Below are positions 10,790 through 23,376 of a stretch of 64,000 nt of DNA, in pieces. The position numbers were made by a program, and so were the translations under genes. The notes under the pieces are model-generated. The model was not told the origin of the DNA and searched no databases. It was given only the letters and a program-made list of their open reading frames with translations. The stretch comes from Limnephilus marmoratus (lineage: Eukaryota > Arthropoda > Insecta > Trichoptera > Limnephilidae): positions 27,351,286 to 27,415,285 of the forward strand of contig OU862913.1 in the NCBI GenBank assembly GCA_917880885.1. The letters run 5' to 3'. The first letter of the stretch is position 1. Every line of letters starts with the position of its first letter.

Positions 10790-11241
10790 GGTATGGGTAC
10801 TGCCACCCCTGGAACCATTTATTGAAACACCAACACCTTTGTCATAGGTCACCCAAAGTGGTTTCGTTTGGTGACTTAGTAGGAGTGTCCGGGTTCATTG
10901 GATTAGGTTTGTCCGGGTCTAGGCAGTGGATGCGTTTGCCCACCAGCTGCATGGCAGGCCGGATCAGGACAGAATGGTTGAGGGAGTTCCTCTGACTTTT
11001 CCCGCCGTGCTCTCTCGGAACATTGCCTAGCCCCGCAGCGAGAGGATGGATTCATATGTCCGTCACTCCTGGACACACTGACCCTCAGATTCCTACACAC
11101 CCCTCATAAATTTTTCCTTCACGGAACTTCCTCTCCCTCCTTTCTTAAAAAAACCCCTCCACACAGCATACCCAAAGATGACATAGGACCTGAGGGGAAT
11201 TATTTTCCTCACGGCATCCTGTGTGGAGCTAATGTAAAAAA
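10790..11241 (+). mobile_element. SINE-1, near full-length copy
   Basis: It starts near GGGTACTGCCACCCCTGGAA, has TTATTGAAACACCAACACCT, GGTCACCCAAAGTGGTTTCG and the middle GAGGATGGATTCATATGTCC, then the hairpin and GGAGCTAATGTAAAAAA. At about 450 bp it shows the middle segment that shorter copies lack. Confidence 0.75.
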
Positions 11242-11632
11242 ATGTGTTCTCAATAATAAGAAATGTTTATATACCTTTATGTGAAAGTATGTAAGTACAT
11301 CAGAGCAGAGTACTGTGAGGTGTGATCTTATGTAAGAAATGTAAATAAAATAATACTTTCTTCATCATCAATGCAGACAAATAAGTTCTTACTTTAACAT
11401 GAGTTTTCAATGTGAAGTCCCACCCAGTTAGGATCAGGCCACTATAGGGAAGAGGGGTGCCCGTGTGGAGACAGGCGGGTAGAATTCTGCTGGTGAAAGT
11501 TATCCTGAAATTGATAAAAATGGTTAGAAATAAGTTTTTATTTTTCGAATCGCCAGTTTAAGTAGTCCAACGCGATAGTTTTCCTAAAATGTGACATATT
11601 CAAAGAGAAGTGGAAAAACAATAAAAAATTAA
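11242..11632. other. No recognisable gene
   Basis: AT-rich DNA without a usable open frame. It contains one near-repeat of TAATACTTTCTTCATCATCA. I see nothing assignable. Confidence 0.5.
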
Positions 11633-12130
11633 CTAACTAACTAACCAACCATCACGCCGTTTCCCGCAGGGGTAGGCAGAGAGGACCGACCGCCAAACAA
11701 CTCGGTCTTGGCACACACTCTTTGCCTCACTCACATTCATACATTGTCTTCTATTATTCTGACTTTTGACATGGCCCGACTCAAGTATCTGATTCACTTG
11801 ATCGTGCCATGTCTTCCTCGGGTGTCCCTGACTTCTTCTACCATTCACATTCGCGTCGTATATTCTTCTTACACTACTTTCTTCGTTCATTCACTCTACA
11901 TGCCCAAACCATCTGAGAGTCCCTTTCTTAATCTTACTCATTATGCTTACATCAGCCTTATATTCTATGCAGATATCCACATTTCTCACACGATCATACA
12001 TTGTTTTACCGCACAAACGTCTCAGGGATCTCATTTCAACAGCATTCAGTTTACTTTCATCCTTCCTCTGCCAGTTCCATGCCTCACTGCCATACATCAG
12101 GGTAGGTACCAGGACTCCGTTGTGGACTGC
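11633..12130 (-). mobile_element. LINE D, ORF2 C-terminus
   Basis: Two overlapping minus-strand frames read MYGSEAWNWQRKDESKLNAV, EMRSLRRLCGKTMYD and KKGTLRWFGHVE, then SVRRIYDANVNGRRSQGHPR and KTWHDQVNQILESG. YGSEAW, LRWFGHVE and GR...G.P...W are typical of the ORF2 C-terminus in many arthropod LINEs. One frameshift separates the two pieces. Confidence 0.75.
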
Positions 12131-12175
12131 TAGCTTTGCTTCTTTTCACAGTTTTTTGTTAGCGCCAACGGCATT

Positions 12176-13260
12176 CAGTCGGCCGCCCGGGGCGGAGGAA
12201 AATTTTGCCGCCCCCCCACCTTACTTCTACCCCCTCTTACCCCCCACCCCACCTAATTTTTCCGCAGATTTTCAAAGCGCTGACCGGGGGGAGGGGGGCG
12301 GGGGGGAGGGGGGGGGGGAGGGGGGTGTAGATATCATATTTTTTAATGCCGATTTTTATAATCCTGTGTGCCGAGTACTTTCTCAATAAAATCATGCATG
12401 TAAATTCAACTACAAATTTATATATAACTGCTCTCAGAAATCGAGAACGGTATGCCTGTAATAGAATTTCACATCTTCATCATGGAATGCACTCAATGCA
12501 AAGCTTCACTCGGTACACAAAGCTGGTTTAAATTAAACTAAATATGCGGTGTATCAAAATAACGTAAAAATGGTTTTTCTTTGATTCTAGCGGCGCTTAT
12601 ATTCTGAACACAAAACTGGTTTTAATTAAATCTGTACGCGGTGAATTAAAACTACACTAAGAATATAAAAAGGGTTTTTCTTTGATTCTGCCGGCACTAA
12701 CATTCTGAACACAAAACTGGTTTTAATTAAATCTGTGCGCGGTGAATTAAAACTACACTAAGAACATGAAAATGGTTTTTCTTTGATTCTGGCATTAAAT
12801 AAATATTCTGCAACTAGAATTTTATAACTGTATATCGAATAACAGAAAGTTTTCCTTCGAAATGTGTCAGCAGATGAATCCAACTGGAAGTTTACATTCT
12901 GTACTGGTTTAAATTAAATCTGTACCTGGCGAATTAAAACTACACTCAGAAGATGAAAATGGTTTTACAACTGAACTTCAAATAAGAGGATGTTTTCCTT
13001 CGAAATGTGTGAACAGATGAATCCACAACTGGAAATTTACATTCTCAACACAAAATTGGATTGAATTAAGTCTGTATGCGGCGAATTAAAAGTGCACTCA
13101 GAATAAGAATATGGATTTTCTTTGATTCTGGCAGCACATACAGTCTACAACTAGAATTTTATAACTGAACTTCGAATAAGATATGTTTTTCTTTGAATTG
13201 TGTCAACAAATGAATTCTCAAATGGAATTTTACATTCTGAAAACTGGTTTAACCCTTCGA
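12176..13260. mobile_element. hAT-like non-coding repeat, left part
   Basis: It starts CAGTCGGCCGCCCGGGGCGG with G/C runs. It then holds five or more diverged units containing GAAAATGGTTTT.CTTTGATTC, TCTGAACACAAAACTGGTTT and GAATTAAAACTACACT. The same words occur inside the hAT element at 3221-5081 and at 19610-20095, so 12176-20095 may be one element split by the AT-rich block between. Confidence 0.45.
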
Positions 13261-16200
13261 ATAATAAGAAAAAAATATCTATAAACTTTTGCCTATCAAT
13301 GTTTGCGCACAAAGTTTCCGGTTCATCTTGTGATGTATTGCATTGATCAACAGTGAAAATAAGAAAATATCGTAGCTTCCCACTTTAATTTAAAAAGAAA
13401 ATACCAATTACTTATAAAACGGACACACTTGCGACATGTATCGGATCAAAGTAAATTGAATTATTGTTGACAGTAGGGATCTATAAATTAAACGGATTGG
13501 GATGAGTGTTGATAAAAAAAATCACAATGGTATTAAAAATCGTCACGACACAGGGAAATACCCTTTCTTTTAGGCCGAAAAATAAATAATTGAAACTGAC
13601 AGCCAATCAGGTTGAAGCAGAAAACTATAAATAATTAAACAAACCAATCGATAAACGAGAAGGCGTACACCACCGAAGAACAAAGGATTGACCTTTGATC
13701 TAGGCCATTAAGGACATAAGTAATGACTTTTTCATTCTCACAAAATTAAGAGGTGAATAAAACCCATGAGAAACCAAACCATTCCAGGGACATTAGTACA
13801 TTGAACCCGCGTTTGAAGATAAACATTGAGTACATCTAAGAGGTGGTAAACCGTAGGTTTCGAAATAATTTGGAAAATTTAAGGTCTGGAAAAAATACAC
13901 TTAAACAGCGATGGAAAATATTTAATGAAAAATCGAATAGAAAGTGAGGAAAAACTTGAGCAAAACTGTTGAGAGAATTTTCATTTATGATACGATTGTT
14001 TGTGACGGCCGGAAATGATCAAATCGAGGGAAAACGTGCTAAGAGAGATAAAAATGTTAAAAAACAATGGAAAATTATTGTTATCAATTCTAGACGGAGC
14101 GGAGATATTAGGAAAGCGAATTGGGAAGTAAAAGTTCAAAAAAAATTCAGAGTTTAACAATTGAACAAGGAGACGATACATAAGTTTAGTACAGTAACAA
14201 ATGCTTGGAGGGAAATTAGAATAGCATACCTAGGGTAAGGTGAAAATACTGAAAACATTGCGGTAGATTTAATTCATAAAAAGGAGTCATTTTACGTAAT
14301 TGTAATAAGGATTATAGCATCAAGTTATACAAGACTGCGGGGGAAAACGAGACGTTACCATAGTTGTCGATCTCACATGTATATTGTTGATATAAACAAG
14401 GGATATTCGAACACGAGATTTGTTTAAATTAAGACCATTAGCAATTAAAAAGGGCCATAAAATTTAACATTGCTCTAACGTAGTATTTAGATTATAGAAT
14501 TCCAATAAAAATTAATGATACTCGAGTTGATGAAGTAAACACATGTCAGGGCTTATAGTTTATGTGATTTTCGGTAAGACGAAGACGGAATTTGGAGGAC
14601 GACCCATATGAAGTAATAAAATTGACATATATTTAAGGACCGAAGTGGAAGTATCTCCTATAAAAATGTGAAAAATGATATATTAATTAATAACAAATAG
14701 AAAATGAAATTTTCTATTGAGGTAGCAAACATCAAAAAACGATATGGATAGGAGAGTAATGTACGGTGAAATTATGGGTGAGTAGATACGACAGAGGAAA
14801 GCAAGAAAAATCTTAAATTAACAATGAAAAAAATAAATACGGCTTGAAATATAAAAATTTATAGGGATTTGGACAACAACGTGAGAATAATGGAGGAAAT
14901 TCGTAGGAAGAATGTCGTGGATAAAAGAAAATTCTGGGGAAAAGGGAAAATTCAGATATACGACGTAAATAGAGAAAATACGGGTTTGGAATGGAAAAAT
15001 CCATACAAGTAGCAGTGAAATGGAGTAGAATTTATTCAAATTACAATTCGAAATTGCGTAGTAAAGATTTCGACATGCATTTGATCATAATTTGCGAGAG
15101 ATGCGGAAAAATTGAGACGTACATATGGCTATCGAAGATGGACCTTTTACGAATTAAGAAAAAAAAAGGAACACAAAATCATGAAATTCAAGCAAATTTT
15201 ATATGAACAGTGAGACAAAGGAAATTAGGGCCAGCTAACAGACATTAACTGAATCCGGACCTTGTAGGTATGAAAACGCGAGACAGAACGCAATGATGCA
15301 GATGGAGTACGACTTAAGGAACATTATTCGATAATGGTGAGGAAATTTCAAAGGATTGCGAGTTGATAGAGATGGGATTGTGTTGTCACAGGAAATTTAG
15401 ATACAGTGTTTTGGACCTGAGAGGGGCTATAAAAAAGAGAACTCAGTCATTTTGGGGATAGTCAGCGCCGGTTGTGAAAAGTTGAAAGTTCATGAGACGC
15501 GACGAAAACGCTCGGTAATTACTTGTGGAAAAATTCTAAGTGATTAGGATTGCAGGACTTAGAAAAATTTCATATTCAAGCCAGTGACTTATAAAGACTT
15601 AAAAATTTAAAATCAGTGAAATAAATAAATAAAGTGATGTGATAATTGAATGCAAATAAGTTATAATTAAATACGTGTGTCCAGTTTAAACGGAAAGAGT
15701 TCTATTAAATATCAAATATTTAAATTAATTATTTTAAAAATAGTGCAAATTGGAAAGAGATAATAAATAAATAAGTGCATCCAGTTAAACGGAAAAGTTC
15801 AACGAAAATATTTAATTAAATTGAGTGTTTTAAATTAAGTGCTAGTCTTTTATTAATTTAAAAAATAGTGTAGTCGAAATAAATCTACTCGTAAAAATTA
15901 TAAAATTTAGGGAGAATAAAGTGCTATAATCAAAGTGTAGCAGCAAAATAAAAATAAAAAAACACTGTTTAATAATAATTACCGATTTAACAAAATGGAT
16001 AAAATTAACATCAGAATAATTCGGCTAAATAATTTACAATTGGGCGGCACATTCCTACCACAAAGTGTTAATCTATTATTAGATTCAAAAATTTGAAAAA
16101 AAAATTAAATAAATTAAAATAAAAATGAATGATAATACATAATAATATTTTATTGCTAAATAAAAGTAACGATTTACCATTTCGAAATTAATCGCGAAGT

Positions 16201-19200
16201 AACTTTCGTTAAAAAAGTTATTTAATCAACGAGTTTTGAAATAAAATGCAGTTAGAATGATAAACATCATTTTATTTAGTTAGATTAAACGAGAATAAAA
16301 TAAAATTGAAGTCGAAAAAAAAGTTTATTTGAATTTAGTTGATAACATAGGAATAGATACTAGGTAGGGAAATAAAAAAAAAACAAGGTTTATCCGTGTA
16401 GCATCCGGGTGGAAAAAATTTTGAAGGGGTAAGTTTTTCTATTTTAAAAATTTTCCAGGTTCCAAGGAGAAAGCTCCATGCAGCAGACCGTTGGTATTTG
16501 AATTAATTTTATAACAAAAATATTACTTGCTTAATATGTGATATGTACCTATATTAAAAATATTATATATAAAATATGTATATTTATATGTATAATTATA
16601 TTTATTCCATGAAATTTTTTATCAAAAAAGAAACACACTTATATTAAAAGTAAAGGTATCGATTTCGAATACCTACCTCTGAATTTATCAATAGCTTTTG
16701 AAAATAGTTATGTGTTTGATAAAATTCCAAGTCGATATGTACCTATATTAAAATATTATATATAAAATAGGTATATTTATATTTATATATATATATATAT
16801 TTTTCCAAGAAAATTTTAATCAAAAAAGAAATACACTTAAATAAAAGTGAAAGGTATCGATTACGAATACCTGCTTTGAACGTACTATGCTATTTAAAAA
16901 ATAGTTGTGTGCTAGATAAATTTTCAAGTTCATATTTTATACTTATTTTATTAACATTTGTACTATTATAATTTCAGCTAATACGTAACGATTGAAATTA
17001 GGTTATGAACGAGAATTTATTTCAACTATAATATAATTGTATATATCAGTATATTTATTTATCGAGAAAAAGTATATTATCTAAAAAAATATTATATTAT
17101 CTAAATTATATAATTTATCGAGGAACAGATTAGACATTTGCGAAAAAAAATTTACCACTATTAAATTCAAAAGAAAAATTTAGGACCATAAATCTCACGT
17201 TCGGGAATGTTTTAAAAGTAAACAAATGTCACACGTTTTGAATCTAGGTCACGAGGCCAGCGGGAATGTTTACATAATTGAAATTGTTTATAAAACAATT
17301 CGGTCATTGGGGCACTGGGTCAGATGCTTTTAGAGGAGGATGTCCTTGGATTTTGAATAGGTAATTGACAGGAATGAGCATTGTATTTAAGTATTAATTT
17401 TAGAATGGGACATAACCATGAAATTGCGCAATTATAGAAAAAAATTTAAACACAATCTTTAATGTGAACTTGAAGAGATATTTTTAGAACTAAACAATTG
17501 AAAATAAATAGATTTATTATAGCTAGGCAAATAATAGGTACATCAAACATTTGAGAAATCACGGGTTAATTTAGAGGTGTACTGAAGAATTACATGGAAT
17601 ATTCGAGAAAAAATTTATGGAATAATTACTCTCATAGACATCAATCATTTACATGAGACAGTTGAAAAATCACGGGATAATCTAATAAGGGCACTGAAGA
17701 TTTACATGAAGCAGTTGAAAATCACGGGATAGTAAGAATTTATCAAAAGTTGAACCTTGGGGAAAATCAAAAATACAGTTCAACCAATAGAAGGCAGTGG
17801 TCGCTTCTAAAACAAAGACCATTAACCAAATCAATAGAGATGACGACTCTCTCAAATAAAATCGTCAAAAACCCAAACAAAAGCTTGGAGTTTTGGCGAA
17901 TCTCCAGAACACATCGCTAAATAAGATCTTATTCTACTAGTATTTATTAATATTACCCACTCTTCGTTTGAATCTATTCGGTTACCGAACTTAGAATTTC
18001 GCAGAATTTTATGTGAGGGATCCGAGCTCGGAATGCGTAGCATGTAGTTGTGTATTGCAAGTTATAAAACCTTCCCCAAATGTATGTTTACATATATATC
18101 TTTTTATGTACTGTTCATTGAATGAAGCGAACTCACTTACAATTAGTGCTTTAGGCCTGTCGGGTCACTCTCGGCTCATTTCTTGAACGTGGAGGGAGGA
18201 TTCACGACCCGTAACTCCACACAACACCGTGAGTATATGATTGCATATAGGACGAAACCGGTTCGCCCTAAGTAAATAGTAAACTTTGGAGGAGTAGGAA
18301 TTTGGGGTATCTAGGCTCGGGTGAAGACCTGAAGGCAGTGCATGATGGCGAAGGAAAGTTCGAGTGGGACGCGATAACTTAGGTATCAATCATTCGAACC
18401 GTGCCAGAAGATTGTGCGAATTTCTAGTTCAAACCTGATCACCTTGCTTACTTGACGGAGGCAGGAGCCAAATTTTGCCAGAAAAGGGTTTTCTGAGTTC
18501 GTCAAATATGCAATTAATTACTTACATTAACCTACTAAATCCATCTTTATATGTACCTTACAGCAGCTGAATCATAATGGAGGGGCGCCAAACAGATACA
18601 AGATATAATCATAATCAAATTTACTAACATTTAACCATTTGAGTTAAATTCAATAATCTATTCAATTAAACATGTGAAATTCCAATTAGTACAGTTTATT
18701 TACGAGTTCGTTAAGATGTAGGGAATCATAATAAGCGACAAAGGAAAGTTAGCCAATTTAGAGAAATTATTTAAAGTTAGATTTGCAAGAGAGAGACCAA
18801 TACAGTTTGAAACTCAACGCTCTGTTTAGAATCAAAAGGTTACCACAAAACAAAAATGAAAGTAATTAAAGTCCCATATCATAAATCAAAAAATTTACAC
18901 AACGTTTGATGGAGTTTAATTACAACATAAATACGAAAATATTTACGTTCAAGGTCGCAAATAACGTATTAATTAGTTAAGTACATATATCTCTAAATAT
19001 AAGTGGTACAAGGGAGCTACAAGTAGCTTTCTGTAGTTACCAAAGAAAATAAGGGTCCAATTTTCATGAAGGCTTGTGTGACGTAGGGGAGGAATTTCCC
19101 ATCCCTACTACACACATGCAAAGCCTTAAAAATTTAAATATCGATCAGAGCCAAGAGAAAATAAAAGAAGAAAATATCACAACTGTCTTGCCGATGACCA

Positions 19201-19609
19201 GGAGAGTTATATATAATATTATATAGGGGAAAGAAAACAAAATTATCACAATCTCATGCATTTTACATGTTCCTTTTTATTAAAACTAAACTGTTCTAAA
19301 ATCTAGATAAAGTAATTTTTCCGGTGTGCTTGTTGTTAGAACATTATTATTTCTAAATATTAAAATTTTGATATTGGAAATGTGAATTGGCTCAAAAATA
19401 CACTCCTGCGAATATTCGAATTAAAGTACCTAAAATAAAATAAACTTAAAATTTTAAATTCAGATTACTTTTCTTAAAAAAAGTGTAATAAAACTGTAAG
19501 TATCTTAATTTTTTATCGCAATCACAAATTTATTTTAAAATTAAATGTGTGGGACATTATTTCACAAATTTTATTTTAAAATTAAATGTGTGGGATAATT
19601 TGCGTCTCC
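13261..19609. other. 6.3 kb AT-rich block, no recognisable gene
   Basis: The block has no frame longer than about 75 codons and no protein I recognise on either strand. It contains a tandem duplication near 16.7 kb and a smaller one near 15.7 kb (TCCAGTT.AAACGGAAA repeated about 100 nt apart). It lies between two parts of a repeat that look as if they belong together, so it may be a decayed insertion. A GGCGCCAAAC word at about 18587 resembles a tRNA-Lys primer site, but I found no LTRs. Confidence 0.4.
16535..16930. repeat. Tandem duplication of about 200 bp (two copies)
   Basis: ATATGTACCTATATTAAAA, TATATTTATAT, ATCAAAAAAGAAA.ACACTT, AAAGGTATCGATT.CGAATACCT and TGTG.T.GATAAA occur in the same order at about 16537-16735 and 16736-16930, with small differences and an expanded (TA)n in the second copy. 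Confidence 0.8.
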
Positions 19610-20095
19610 TGTGATTAGGCAGGTTAAATTAAATTTGTATTTGTGGAATTAAAACTAACCTCACAATATGAAAATGGTTTCTCCTTGATTCTGGCAGCAT
19701 ATAGATAGTCTACAAGTAGAATTTTATAACTAAATAAAATAATGGTCTCTTTCGAAATGTATCAGCAGATGAATACACAACTGAAATTCATTCATTAATA
19801 CATTCTGAACACAATTCTGGTTTTAATTAAGAGTGAATCTATTTGCGAGTTATCAGCATTAATTATACTCTCATATTATTCATACGGTTTTCCTACGAAT
19901 TGCGAAATATGCAGCTTAAAAAATATAATTATTGATATTTTTAATTAAAAAAAAAAAATTGGATTCGTAAACGAAAGGATCGTAGAACATTTTCAAATAA
20001 TGATTTGAAATGGTTTAAATTTTTCCAAGATAATGTTATTATTTATTGTGAAAATTTGCCATACCCCCCCCCCCCCCCCCTACGCAACGCCACTG
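19610..20095. mobile_element. hAT-like non-coding repeat, right part
   Basis: It has GAAAATGGTTTCTCCTTGAT, GGCAGCATATAGATAGTCTA, TTCGAAATGTATCAGCAGAT and CACAATTCTGGTTTTAATTA, the same units as 12176-13260. A C run (20064-20081) and TACGCAACGCCACTG follow, a typical hAT right end. I found no 8-bp duplication matching the left part. Confidence 0.45.
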
Positions 20096-20455
20096 AGCCT
20101 TTCCATCTCTCAGTTTTACAAAAAGAAAAGATTACTGGCGCATAGAGATGTTTGATGATGGGACTAAGGTTGACTCCATGCTCCATGGAGGCAATCATGG
20201 TATTCTTGGATTGGCGTAATCTGCGCCATCATATCCTTCCAGGAACATTTCCCTAGCACTGCAGTACCTACCTCAGGAACCCCCAACTTGGTGACAGGCC
20301 AAACAAAATGCATTGCTGTTTATTTTTAGATTATTCGCGTGTTCGGTTCCTCTGCTGGCTATGTTGTCCATCACGACACAAGCAGCTTTTTCCACTTACT
20401 GTGGAGGTAGTAGGAAATTTTCAAATATTGTCAGGTTATTCGTAACCCGGGAATG

Positions 20456-20608
20456 TTTGTCACCAAGATCGAGACAAATCTCAGCCCATGAACTCGAGCA
20501 CTCCTGCTAAATCACAAAACATAGCGAATTACTTGTGGTGACCTGTGGCAAAGGTGTTAGTTATCCAATAATTGATTCTCGGGGCGGCGGTACCCATTCC
20601 CGCCTCTC
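20456..20608 (-). mobile_element. SINE-1 fragment (5' end)
   Basis: On the plus strand it has GCCCATGAACTCGAGCACTC, TTATCCAATAATTGATTCTC and GGGGCGGCGGTACCCATTCC, ending CGCCTC. Only the GAGGCGGG end and about 150 bp remain. The DNA just left of it (20096-20455) shows nothing recognisable. Confidence 0.65.
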
Positions 20609-20679
20609 AAATTTTAAATGTTTTGATAAAATGGAGAATTTTAAAAATTAACTCCACCCAGTAGGTACCAAGAAAAAAA

Positions 20680-20905
20680 AAATTCCTTCAGGGCCCATGT
20701 TATCTTTGGGGATGCTAAGGGTGGGTAGGAATCTGGGGTTCAGTGTGTCCAGGTCATCCGCCACCAAGATCTAAGCAAATCTCACCCCGTGAACACGGGC
20801 ACCCCTGCTAAGTCACCAAATGTAGTGACCACTTGGGGTGACTTATGGCAGAGGTGTTGGTTATCCAATAAATAATGGTTTCTCGGGCGGCGGTACCCAT
20901 TCCGA
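20680..20905 (-). mobile_element. SINE-1 copy
   Basis: It has half of the hairpin (TTCCTTCAGGGCCCATGTTA), AGGAATCTGGGGTTCAGTGT, TCACCCCGTGAACACGGGCA and GGCGGTACCCATTCCGAG. It ends abruptly. 20906-21180 holds no assignable element. Confidence 0.65.
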
Positions 20906-21537
20906 GATAGCTTTAGATGTTGCTAAGTACACCTACCTGAGGTGCCTACCTTCTGCTGACAGACTAGCTCAGAAAGGTCAGCAGAGCGGGGGAGACCATC
21001 ATCAGGGTGGTAGGATCTCTGAGGCGTTTGTGGCGCATCCCTGAAATAAGCTCAAATCCTACGGGCAGGGGGAGACAGTGAAACAAGTGGCTACGGTAAA
21101 TAACAGTTGTATTGGGTAGAATTCTTTCATAAACAACAATGGTACATAATGCAGGCAAGGTTAGAACAGGGTAGCATCAACAATCCTATCTAATTCGGGT
21201 GCATTTGGCCCTAAAATCTCTCTGGGGGGCGGTCATTTATCGTAGCGTTGAATTTGCAAGGAACACACTCAATAAAGTGGGATTAATAGCTCATGGCACT
21301 CACTGCAACCGGCGGCTTGGAGATCGGTGTGGTGAAAGGGAATTTAACCGGGCTTGGCATTCCCGCCCGTCACTAGGCGAAATAACAATCGCCATGGCGG
21401 CTTCGTGGAATGTTCTGGAACAGTGCAGAACGGTTCACGGTACACGTGCGCTTGAGGCGAGCTCGGGGACAGAATGCGGGGCGGCGGCTGACTACAACCG
21501 CCGTTGGCGCGCGGCAAGCTAGCGGAGAGGAAGCCGA

Positions 21538-21657
21538 ATAATTTGCAGGGGCGTAGGTGAGTAATTTGCAGGGGTTTTTTCGTGCATCGTAACAGCCGAG
21601 TAATTTGCAGGGGCGTAGGTTAGTAATTTGTAGGGGTTTATTCGTGCATCGTAACAA
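21538..21657. repeat. Two copies of a roughly 61-bp unit
   Basis: AATTTGCAGGGGCGTAGGT, AGTAATTTG.AGGGGTTT and TTCGTGCATCGTAACA recur at 21538 and 21599. It lies at the edge of a GC-rich stretch (21200-21530) where I recognise no gene. Confidence 0.7.
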
Positions 21658-21796
21658 TGTTAGAGGAAATTCCTGGATAACCGGTCCTGAGTAAAAATTT
21701 CGATCACGCAATTGATCTTTATTATTTTTACTGTTCTTTCGCGCCATTTTTGCTAACATTGTTACTAGGTATAAAATGATTAAGAAAAATGCTCAC

Positions 21797-21949
21797 CGTC
21801 TGTCTACCTCCACCAGAGCGATGCTGTTGTACGCTAGGGAGATAGTGGAGTTGTACTCTGGATGGATGACTATTTTACTAATTTTATATTTAACTGCATT
21901 GTATGAGTGGAATCTCCCCCCCAGCCCAACATGTGTAATATTTCCGGAT
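21797..21949 (-). CDS. Exon 10: pseudo-Asp exon of the second S1 domain
   Basis: The acceptor CTTTTGTTTCAG and donor AGACG|GTGAGC give phase 2 to 2. The exon encodes SGNITHVGLGGRFHSYNAVK, KISKIVIHPEYN and STISLAYNSIALVEVDR. KIVIHPEYN...NSIALVEV is the S1 block around the catalytic Asp (normally NDIAL), with Ser in place of Asp. The domain therefore lacks at least two of the three catalytic residues. I could not find the exon or exons that would carry the serine region below 21.8 kb; they may be outside the window, or the gene may be truncated. Confidence 0.72.
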
Positions 21950-22111
21950 CTGAAACAAAAGGAGTGGTGATAGTGGCACATTATTACATTTTATTTGATA
22001 AATGAACATTGCTTTATGCATTTCCTCTTACGTACATCTAATACAATCAGTACATCGCCTGAAATAATTTCAGTGAGTTTTGTTTTTTGTTTGATAACCT
22101 GATCCTTCTCA

Positions 22112-22430
22112 CTAACTCTCTGAAATTTAAATGTAACACCTCTAGTTGTGGAGCTCTGTACTCTCTAGGTATCTATAGCCTTCACAGAACTAACTCTCTG
22201 AAATCTAAATGAAACACCTCTAGTTGTGGAGCTCTGTACGCTCTAGGTATCTATAGCCTTCACAGAACTAACTCTCTGAAATCTAAATGAAACACCTCTA
22301 GTTGTGGAGCTCTGTACTCTCTAGGTATCTATAGCCTTCACAGAACTAACTCTCTGAAATCTAAATGTAAGACCTCTAGTTGTGGAGCTCTGTACTCTCT
22401 AGGTATCTATAGCCTTCACAGAACACAGCG
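22112..22430. repeat. Tandem array, 78-bp unit, four copies
   Basis: Units begin at about 22112, 22190, 22268 and 22346 with CTAACTCTCTGAAATCTAAA, then CCTCTAGTTGTGGAGCTCTG and TCTAGGTATCTATAGCCTTC. Differences are a few substitutions. It sits in the intron between exons 9 and 10. Confidence 0.85.
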
Positions 22431-22744
22431 AGGCGAGGTCACCACCAGTCAGAGGTCACTCACCAAACAACTAATGCTGGTTTAAACTTTGAAAATCAAT
22501 TTTAACTATAAAAAAATTTCCATAAAAATTTCATTCATAAAATTCCTTGATACTTGTTCGCACTTGTCTACCTCATGAGAGGCACCGTGTACGGTATATG
22601 GGCGAAGCTAATAATGAATATTACACGTGTTCGGATTGATCGAGGGGGTATAGAAAAATAATTTTAATTAAATTTAAAATTTTAAATCTATCTGAAATCG
22701 ACACTATTATCGAACTCGCTTTAAAATACTTTTTTCTATTCTTG

Positions 22745-22910
22745 CCGCACAATAGTACCAACTGCCCGGAGCGAGTGGGATTATTGCAAATAATGTTTGA
22801 GAAATTTTGAGATGCTGAAAGGAGTGATAAGAGGAAGGATGTGGGAAAGAGGAATGTCGGGAAGTACCTGTCTATTCAGATCTGAACACTTTAACAAGCG
22901 AAGCATAACG
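22745..22910 (-). mobile_element. SINE-2 fragment (3' part)
   Basis: Reverse complement of the SINE-2 tail: CCGGAGCGAGTGGGATTATT, then GAGGAAGGATGTGGGAAAGA and CTATTCAGATCTGAACAC, matching 24980-25075 and 28970-29110 in the other orientation. Confidence 0.55.
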
Positions 22911-22957
22911 GTATTTTTAGCAATAACAAAATTACATTTGCTATTAGGTATTTTTAA

Positions 22958-23273
22958 GTAAAGGAAGAAGAGGAAGTTCTGAGACGGAAATAGGTATGAG
23001 GGGTGGGTAGGAATCTGGAGGTTAATGGATGAATCCATCCCTCCAACTGAGGTGCAAGGCAATGGGTCGAGTGATTCTGGCTGGAGAGGTCAAAAGATCT
23101 CCCCAACCAGTCTCTCGATCGTGGGCAAACACATCGACCGCCAAGACCCTGACAAACCTCACCCCACGAACCCGGTCACCCACTAAACCCGGAAAACCAC
23201 TGGGGTGACCTATGTCAGAGGTGTTGGTTATCCAATAAATGGTTCCTGGGGCGGCGGTACCCATACCCGCCTC
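22958..23273 (-). mobile_element. SINE-1 copy
   Basis: On the plus strand it has AAAGGAAGAAGAGGAAGTTC, GGTGGGTAGGAATCTGGAGG, GGCTGGAGAGGTCAAAAGAT, TTATCCAATAAATGGTTCCT and GGCGGTACCCATACCCGCCT. The hairpin and A-tail end is missing. Confidence 0.7.
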
Positions 23274-23376
23274 CAAAAATGAGGAAATATTTCATTTCTG
23301 AAATGAAGAGTTTATAATTAGATTGTTGAAAGTAAATATATTAGAACCTTTTCAGTAGATTTGTTAATATCCATCA

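Noticed and set aside
18165..18389. 74-residue minus-strand frame in a slightly GC-richer patch, considered as a missing protease exon
   Set aside because: No GDSGG-like or Cys pattern, and no suitable phase-2 acceptor with coding resemblance.
18575..18600. GGCGCCAAAC as a primer-binding site of an LTR element
   Set aside because: No LTR pair, polypurine tract or coding sequence could be found around it.
20964..21158. CCTGATGATGG on the minus strand as another hammerhead core
   Set aside because: No GAAA follows at the right distance and no stem II is visible.
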